In this document: positions 5,956 to 10,627 of the stretch, one piece after another
How the letters are laid out: the number at the start of each line of letters is the position of its first letter
Position numbering within the stretch: the stretch's first letter is position 1
Assembly (NCBI GenBank): GCA_023417955.1
Contig: JAEZDW010000338.1
Coordinates: 1 to 10,627 of the forward strand
Reading direction: 5' to 3'
DNA length: 10,627 bases
Origin: Bacteroidota bacterium
GTDB lineage: Bacteria > Bacteroidota > Bacteroidia > Cytophagales > Cyclobacteriaceae
The notes under the pieces: generated by a model
What the model saw: the letters and a program-made list of their open reading frames with translations, nothing else
Told to the model about the DNA's origin: nothing
The model's database searches: none
Position numbers and translations under genes: made by a program

Positions 5956-7308
5956 CTAGTACGCATCGTTGAGTGCGAATACCGGCTTGCGATGCATCCA
6001 TTGTCCGCCTGTAAAATCGGGAAACTCAACTGTTTGATTACCTAAGGCAATAGACGCTTCACTTAACGGCGTGATTGCGCTCCATGCAGCAGCATCGTAG
6101 ACGTCCATTGGTGGCGCCACCTGGCGTTTGATCGCTTCAATAAAACCGTTTAGTACGAAGAAGTCCATTCCGCCGTGACCGGCACCTTCGGCGTCCTTGC
6201 TGTACTTCTTCCAAAGCGGGTGGTCGTATTCTTCCAGCCATTTTTGCTGATCATCCCATTGGTGTGACCTGGATTTCCCTTCGACATATATTGAACGGTT
6301 GACGTCCATCCACAAGCCTTTTGTTCCCTGAACGCGGAACCCCAATGAATATGGCCGGGGCAGGTTGGTGTCGTGCTGAAGCAGGATTGTTTCACCGTTT
6401 GCACAGGCGATGCTTGTCGTCACCACATCGCCCAGTTGGAATTCAACTTTTGCATTGGGATGATCAGGTCCGCATTGGTTGACGATATGGTCATGAAGAC
6501 CGCGGGCCTTACTTGAAAAAGCGCTTAGTCTGACAAAGCGGTTGCCGCGATTAATGTTAATGTAGTGCGCGACGGGTCCGATGCCGTGTGTCGGATAGAG
6601 GTCGCCGTTGCGATGCACGGAGTGTGCCGTTCTCCAGCGGGCTTCTGTCCATGCCTTTTCACCGAACTCGCAACCCTTGCCGTATGCGCTGGTGCCGTCG
6701 TTGAATTTGACTTCACGCAAGTCGTGCTGGTAGCCGCCCTGGAGGTGGACGAGTTCACCAAAGAGTCCCTGGCGAACCATGTTGAGCACGGCCATCACGT
6801 CGCGGCGATAGCATACGTTCTCCAGCATGGATACATGTGCACCGTGTTGTTCAGCAGCGCGAACCACGTCCCAATGGTCCTGTAAAGTGATTCCAAGAAC
6901 AACTTCAGTGCCTACGTATTTGAGTCCGGATGCAAGGGAAGAAATGATCATTTCCTTATGCCACTCCCACGGTGTCGAAATGATCACCGTATCGACGAGG
7001 CGGCTGTCAAGCATTTTCTTCCAGGCATAGTTATCACCTGTGAATATTTTAGGTTGAGAACGTCCCGACTTTTTAATCAGGTCGCCGGTCATGGTGAGCA
7101 TTCTGCTGTCGACATCAGCGATAGCTGTAACGTCGACGTCGTTTCTTTTGAGGAGCAGTCCGAGGTGGCCCTGCCCACGAAGGCCGACGCCGATTAATCC
7201 GACGCGTACTTTTGCCGGGGCGTCGATATTTTTTCCAATTGCGAAAGACGGAAGCGCGAATGCTGCGGCAGCGAGGGACGTGGTTCGAAGGAATTCGTTG
7301 CGATTCAT
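5956..7308 (-). CDS. GH109 family protein (Gfo/Idh/MocA fold), likely alpha-N-acetylgalactosaminidase
   Basis: The 450-residue protein has an N-terminal export signal (about residues 1-24) and then a Rossmann domain with the NAD-binding motif GLIGVGLRGQGHLG (37-50). Motifs match the GH109 enzymes of Bacteroides and Elizabethkingia closely: ENVCYRRDVMAVLNMVR (163-179), LVHLQGGYQHDLR (186-198), SVHRNGDLYPTHGIGPV (230-246), HDTNLPRPYSLGF (312-324) and GHGGMDFF (377-384). The YPTHG segment holds the Tyr and His of the family active site. GH109 enzymes remove terminal alpha-GalNAc by an NAD+-dependent oxidation, elimination and reduction cycle, with tightly bound cofactor. The signal resembles a Tat signal (NRNEFLRTT) but the second Arg is Asn; a folded, NAD-loaded protein would be expected to need Tat. 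It is convergent with the GH13 gene, with 6 bp between stops. Generic tools may label it only as an oxidoreductase. Confidence 0.87.
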   Translation of the reverse strand: MNRNEFLRTTSLAAAAFALPSFAIGKNIDAPAKVRVGLIGVGLRGQGHLGLLLKRNDVDVTAIADVDSRMLTMTGDLIKKSGRSQPKIFTGDNYAWKKMLDSRLVDTVIISTPWEWHKEMIISSLASGLKYVGTEVVLGITLQDHWDVVRAAEQHGAHVSMLENVCYRRDVMAVLNMVRQGLFGELVHLQGGYQHDLREVKFNDGTSAYGKGCEFGEKAWTEARWRTAHSVHRNGDLYPTHGIGPVAHYININRGNRFVRLSAFSSKARGLHDHIVNQCGPDHPNAKVEFQLGDVVTTSIACANGETILLQHDTNLPRPYSLGFRVQGTKGLWMDVNRSIYVEGKSRSHQWDDQQKWLEEYDHPLWKKYSKDAEGAGHGGMDFFVLNGFIEAIKRQVAPPMDVYDAAAWSAITPLSEASIALGNQTVEFPDFTGGQWMHRKPVFALNDAY

Positions 7309-7440
7309 AGGTTGCAGTTCATTTTGGAAACAAGGTAGGAACTTTTGGGTTTTTCAGTGATAACGATGTTTTACGATTCAATCCGCGCGTTTCCGAAATG
7401 AGTCATTGGATTCGTTCAATACTTTTTCTTATTTGACTGC
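7309..7440. other. Divergent intergenic region between GH109 and GH9 genes
   Basis: These 132 bp must carry promoters for both directions, but I find no match to the Bacteroidota consensus with both boxes. A -7-like TACTTTTT lies about 20 bp before the GH9 start without a well-placed TTTG. On the minus side a five-codon frame (ATG at 7322, MNCNL) stops with a TGA that overlaps the GH109 start codon. Confidence 0.4.
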
Positions 7441-9234
7441 ATGTTGACCAGGAAGCATTTTCTCTTTGTGATCGTGCTATGTGGCGTTGTCCATGCAAGT
7501 GCACAAGACACACCGTCGGCATGGATCCGGATAAATCAGCTGGGTTATGCTCCAAAAGGGCATAAAGTGGCGGTGCTTGGCGCAAAAATACCGCTGGACG
7601 TAACATCATTTGACGTAGTTGATGCGGCGACGAAAAAGGTTTCTGCGAAGTTTGATGCTGGCAAAGACTTCGGCAGCTATGGGCCGTTCACCAATACATG
7701 GCGTCTTGATTTTACAACGTTCCGTCAGGCGGGAACATATTATCTGCAGGTCGGCTCAGTGCGCTCACCTGAGTTTCGTATTTCGTCCGATGTCTACAAA
7801 GGAACTGCTGATTTTGCGCTGCGGTATATGCGTCAGCAGCGCAGTGGGTACAATCCTTTCCTGAAAGACTCTTGTCACACGCACGACGGTTATACCGTTT
7901 ACGGTCCCATGCCCGATGGTACCCACATAGACGCGTCGGGAGGGTGGCACGATGCAACGGATTACCTGCAGTATGTCGCGACGAGTGCTAATGCCACCTA
8001 TCATTTGCTTGCAGCTTACCGTGATTTTGCTGATGCTTTTGAAGACAATCATCTTGAAAACGGACTGTCCGGTTCCAATGGCAGGGCTGACGTTCTTGAT
8101 GAGGCTGAATGGGGACTGCAATGGTTATTGAAAATGCACCCGCGTGAAGACTGGATGTTCAATCAACTTGCTGATGATCGCGATCATGCAGGGTTCAGGT
8201 TGCCCAATCACGACAGGGTCGACTATGGTTATGGGCCGGGTAAGGGAAGGCCGGTTTATTTTCTGACAGGCGAGGTGCAGGGACTTGGGAAATATAAAAA
8301 CAGGGCAACAGGAACGTCGTCAACCGGAGGCAAAATGGCGAGTGCATTTGCGTTAGGTGCGAAAGTCATTGGTCGCAACGATCCGGCGCGCGGTGAGCTG
8401 CTTCGCGCAAAATCACTTTCTGCCTTTGCATTTGCGCAAAGGAAGCCAGGCGTGAGTCAGACCGCGCCGATGAAAGGTCCGTATTTTTATGAAGAGGACA
8501 ATTGGGTCGACGACATGGAACTCGCGGCTGCGTCACTATACGCGCTCACCGGCAAAAAGAACTATCGCGATGAAGCCTTGCGATTCGCAGAGCAGGAACA
8601 CGTAACGCCATGGATGGGCAGCGATACAGCGCGTCATTATCAATGGTATCCATTCCACAATTTTGGTCATTATGAACTTGGGACGACGAGTTCGGCGCAG
8701 CGCAGGAAGATGATTGCGTACTACAGAGAAGGGATTGAACGCATATGGAAGAAAGCGCAGCACAATGCGTTTCTGCGCGGTGTTCCGTTTATCTGGTGTT
8801 CGAATAATCTCACCGTGTCGTTTACGATTCAATGTTACCTTTACCGGACTATGTCGGGAGACGAAACGTTCCTTCCGTTGGAGCAGGCAGGTTTTGACTG
8901 GATTTTTGGTGTAAATCCCTGGGGATCCAGTATGGTTTGTGGCCTGCCGGCAAATGGCGATACTCCAGAAGATCCACATTCGTCACTAACACATCTCCAT
9001 GGCTACACGCTTGATGGCGGGTTGGTTGACGGGCCTGTGTATGGCGCAATCTATAATGGACTTATCGGCATACAATTATCAGAAGCCGATGAATATGCTG
9101 AGTTTCAGTCGTCGCTGGCGGTTTACCATGACGACTTTGGCGACTACAGTACAAATGAGCCTACAATGGACGGCACCGCTTCGCTCGTATATCTGCTGGC
9201 TGCGAAAGCGTGGGAACAACTTAGGAAGAAATAA
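7441..9234 (+). CDS. GH9 endoglucanase-like enzyme with N-terminal Ig-like domain
   Basis: The 597-residue secreted protein has a type I signal peptide (MLTRKHFLFVIVLCGVVHASAQ, cut after about residue 22). Residues 26-115 form the CelD_N Ig-like domain common in GH9 (IRINQLGYAPKGHKVAVL). The GH9 (alpha/alpha)6 catalytic domain follows, about 118-595. GGWHDATDY (167-175) supplies the catalytic-base aspartates (Asp171, Asp174); the usual motif is DAGD, so Gly to Thr is a small deviation. YSTNEPTMDGTASLVYLL (569-586) contains the acid Glu573. VNPWGSSM and the Pro-His segment PHSSLTHLHG fit the family. GH9 enzymes cleave beta-1,4-glucans, and some act on mixed-linkage glucan, xyloglucan or glucosamine-containing substrates. 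No cellulose-binding module or T9SS tail is present. The next gene starts 9 bp downstream, so they form an operon. Start choice is secure from the signal peptide. Confidence 0.9.
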   Translation: MLTRKHFLFVIVLCGVVHASAQDTPSAWIRINQLGYAPKGHKVAVLGAKIPLDVTSFDVVDAATKKVSAKFDAGKDFGSYGPFTNTWRLDFTTFRQAGTYYLQVGSVRSPEFRISSDVYKGTADFALRYMRQQRSGYNPFLKDSCHTHDGYTVYGPMPDGTHIDASGGWHDATDYLQYVATSANATYHLLAAYRDFADAFEDNHLENGLSGSNGRADVLDEAEWGLQWLLKMHPREDWMFNQLADDRDHAGFRLPNHDRVDYGYGPGKGRPVYFLTGEVQGLGKYKNRATGTSSTGGKMASAFALGAKVIGRNDPARGELLRAKSLSAFAFAQRKPGVSQTAPMKGPYFYEEDNWVDDMELAAASLYALTGKKNYRDEALRFAEQEHVTPWMGSDTARHYQWYPFHNFGHYELGTTSSAQRRKMIAYYREGIERIWKKAQHNAFLRGVPFIWCSNNLTVSFTIQCYLYRTMSGDETFLPLEQAGFDWIFGVNPWGSSMVCGLPANGDTPEDPHSSLTHLHGYTLDGGLVDGPVYGAIYNGLIGIQLSEADEYAEFQSSLAVYHDDFGDYSTNEPTMDGTASLVYLLAAKAWEQLRKK

Positions 9235-9243
9235 TCAGGTGAT

Positions 9244-10044
9244 ATGAGAATACTAAAATGGACATCAGTGGTTGCAGCGGCGATATTTTTCTCCGCGTGT
9301 ACGGTGAAGAAGGCGCAGGATGCCACAAAAGAAAGAAAGTTGGTTTGGGGCGACGAATTTGAATACGAGGGGTTGCCCGATGGCTCGAAATGGGATTATG
9401 AAGAAGGGATGCTTCGCAATGGTGAAGCACAATACTATACACGTGCCGATGCGGACAATGTACAGGTTGGAAATGGGCTGCTGACGATTACGGCATTGCC
9501 CGATGATGAAGGGCGTGCGGAGTATACTTCTGCGAGTCTGTTAACCAAGGGGAAGAAGTCCTTTCTATATGGATACTTTGAAGTGCGTGCAAAGGTACCG
9601 TCAGGCAAGGGCACCTGGCCGGCGATCTGGATGCTGGGTGAAAACATTGACGTGGTGGATTGGCCTGCGTGTGGTGAAATTGATATCATGGAAAATGTGG
9701 GATTTGATTCGCTGCGCGTACATGGGAATATCCACACGGAAGCGTTTAATCATGTGAAGAATACAAACAAGGGGAATTCTATTCTGGTTGAGAAACCCTG
9801 GGAGCAGTTTCATGTTTATGCGGTTGACTGGCGTGAAGACAAGATTGACTTTTTTGTAGATGATGAACTGTATTTTTCCTATGAGAAACCGGAGAATGCC
9901 ACGGACGCTGAGTGGCCATTCGATAAACCTCACTTTTTGATCATCAACCTTGCTATCGGCGGCGGATGGGGTGGTCAGCAGGGAATAGATACTACGCGGT
10001 TTCCGCATCATTATGAAATTGATTACGTGCGCGTGTACGAGTAG
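9244..10044 (+). CDS. GH16 laminarinase-like lipoprotein (beta-1,3-glucanase)
   Basis: The 266-residue protein is a single GH16 domain behind a lipoprotein signal (MRILKWTSVVAAAIFFSAC, lipidated Cys19). Core motifs run in order: LVWGDEFEY (33-41), YTSASLLTKGKKSFLYGYFEVRAK region (94-117), and the catalytic box GEIDIMEN (144-151) with nucleophile Glu145, Asp147 and acid/base Glu150. The extra Met in EIDIME marks the beta-bulge type seen in laminarinases, lichenases of this branch and related enzymes, rather than the EIDIE of xyloglucan enzymes. It ends with the terminal jelly-roll strand YEIDYVRVYE. Expected activity is endo-hydrolysis of beta-1,3 or mixed beta-1,3/1,4-glucan. The residues after Cys19 (TVKKAQ) are basic, unlike a surface-export tag, so periplasmic location is likelier. 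A close AGGTGA (9237-9242) precedes the ATG, and coupling to the GH9 gene upstream is likely. Confidence 0.92.
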   Translation: MRILKWTSVVAAAIFFSACTVKKAQDATKERKLVWGDEFEYEGLPDGSKWDYEEGMLRNGEAQYYTRADADNVQVGNGLLTITALPDDEGRAEYTSASLLTKGKKSFLYGYFEVRAKVPSGKGTWPAIWMLGENIDVVDWPACGEIDIMENVGFDSLRVHGNIHTEAFNHVKNTNKGNSILVEKPWEQFHVYAVDWREDKIDFFVDDELYFSYEKPENATDAEWPFDKPHFLIINLAIGGGWGGQQGIDTTRFPHHYEIDYVRVYE

Positions 10045-10049
10045 TCGAT

Positions 10050-10076
10050 ATTCGGAAACGGAACGATAAACCGAAT
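10050..10076 (+). terminator. Weak hairpin after the GH16 gene
   Basis: ATTCGG (10050-10055) and CCGAAT (10071-10076) form a perfect 6-bp stem with a 15-nt A-rich loop, starting 6 bp after the GH16 stop. There is only a short CCCTTT after it, so termination strength is doubtful. It marks the likely end of the GH9-GH16 operon, since a separate promoter follows. Confidence 0.3.
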
Positions 10077-10113
10077 TCCCTTTACGCTAACGAATTGCTG
10101 ACCTGAGCAGTGT

Positions 10114-10144
10114 TTTGATCGTTCGGCTTTCCTTTGTAGCTTGG
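10114..10144 (+). promoter_or_regulatory. Bacteroidota-type sigma promoter
   Basis: TTTG (10114-10117) is followed after exactly 19 bp by TAGCTTGG (10137-10144), matching the TTTG-N19-21-TAnnTTTG consensus of the primary sigma factor of this phylum with one mismatch. Transcription would start about 10 bp before the ATG of the next gene at 10168. This indicates that the right-hand gene is transcribed independently of the GH9-GH16 pair. Confidence 0.5.
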
Positions 10145-10167
10145 AATATTTTTTCAACCACACACCT

Positions 10168-10627
10168 ATGAACAGACGTTCTGTACTCAGGTATATCGGC
10201 GTGGCTTCGGCAGCTGCGTTGGTTTTGCCCTCCTGTGTAAGCGATCCTAAGAAGGTATCGATCGCACTTAATAACCTTAAGATTTCTGGCGATGAGGAGG
10301 AACTTCTCGCCGCATTCGCTGCTGCGTTGATACCAGCAACGGATACGCCGGGCGCCAAAGAAGTTGACGCGCACCTTTACGCATTTATCATGATCGACGA
10401 CTGCACATCGCCGGAAGATCAGAGTAAGTTTCTATCCGGTATGCGCAAATTCAACGACGAGGTGAAGAAGCTCACAGGTAAGACCTTCACGGCGGTCGAT
10501 GCCGGAGAACGTTCTGCGTTGTTGCAGCAGGTTTTTGACCGTCAGCAGGAACTCCCGGAAGAAGTGGCTGCGTTTGCTCGCATGAGCCGCCGGTATATTA
10601 TCGAAGGATACACTACATCACAGCATT
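10168..10627 (+). CDS. Gluconate 2-dehydrogenase subunit 3 family protein (partial, 3' end outside window)
   Basis: The frame starts at the ATG at 10168 and is open to the window edge, 153 codons. MNRRSVLRYIGVASAAALVLPSC combines a Tat-like twin-arginine motif (RRSVLR) with a lipobox at Cys23, so the protein is probably exported folded and then lipidated. The following sequence, with LNNLKISGDEEELLAAFAAALIPATDTPGA, matches the start of the gluconate 2-dehydrogenase subunit 3 family, where 'IPATDTPGA' is characteristic. These small subunits pair with a GMC-type flavoprotein dehydrogenase and assist its export or electron transfer; in Bacteroidota such pairs oxidise unidentified sugars or polyols in the periplasm. 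The partner gene would be expected just downstream, beyond this window. A candidate promoter lies 24 bp upstream of the start. Family call is confident; the substrate is unknown. Confidence 0.85.
   Translation, partial: MNRRSVLRYIGVASAAALVLPSCVSDPKKVSIALNNLKISGDEEELLAAFAAALIPATDTPGAKEVDAHLYAFIMIDDCTSPEDQSKFLSGMRKFNDEVKKLTGKTFTAVDAGERSALLQQVFDRQQELPEEVAAFARMSRRYIIEGYTTSQH

Overview
The window reads as a chromosomal segment of a member of the Bacteroidota, most likely a Cytophagales-type soil or water glycan degrader. The reasons are the dense set of secreted glycoside hydrolases, the short lipoprotein signals with few Shine-Dalgarno sequences, a TTTG-N19-TAnnTTTG-like promoter at the right end, and a heptameric T-rich intergenic repeat. 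The species assignment is inference. I see no rRNA, tRNA, CRISPR array, transposase or prophage gene.

Left part (1-1527, minus strand): the N-terminal part of a lipoprotein nucleoside-hydrolase-like enzyme, cut by the window edge; a 63-bp spacer with a nested inverted repeat; a TetR-type regulator with an unusual recognition helix; and a small 61-residue unknown ORF that ends just before a good hairpin. The gap 1528-1896 holds no gene I can recognise.

Middle (1897-7308): a two-domain universal stress protein, then a run of eight 7-bp repeats, then a lipoprotein alpha-L-fucosidase (GH29 with a C-terminal discoidin-like domain) and a cytoplasmic GH13 alpha-glucosidase of the oligo-1,6-glucosidase type, probably co-transcribed. 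A GH109-type protein (NAD-dependent alpha-N-acetylgalactosaminidase, often labelled Gfo/Idh/MocA oxidoreductase) faces them, with 6 bp between the stop codons.

Right part (7441-10627, plus strand): a secreted GH9 endoglucanase-like enzyme and a GH16 laminarinase-like lipoprotein separated by 9 bp form a likely beta-glucan operon. A separate promoter then precedes the start of a Tat/lipoprotein gluconate 2-dehydrogenase subunit 3 family protein, which is cut by the window edge.

Together the enzymes suggest extracellular or periplasmic trimming of glycans: fucose by GH29, alpha-GalNAc by GH109, beta-glucans by GH9 and GH16. Released alpha-gluco-oligosaccharides would be finished in the cytoplasm by GH13. 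There is no SusC/SusD pair in the window, so this is not a canonical polysaccharide utilisation locus as far as can be seen. I did not find a clearly new system. The points most worth checking are the operator-like repeat beside the divergent TetR, the small ORF with its terminator, and the heptad repeat.
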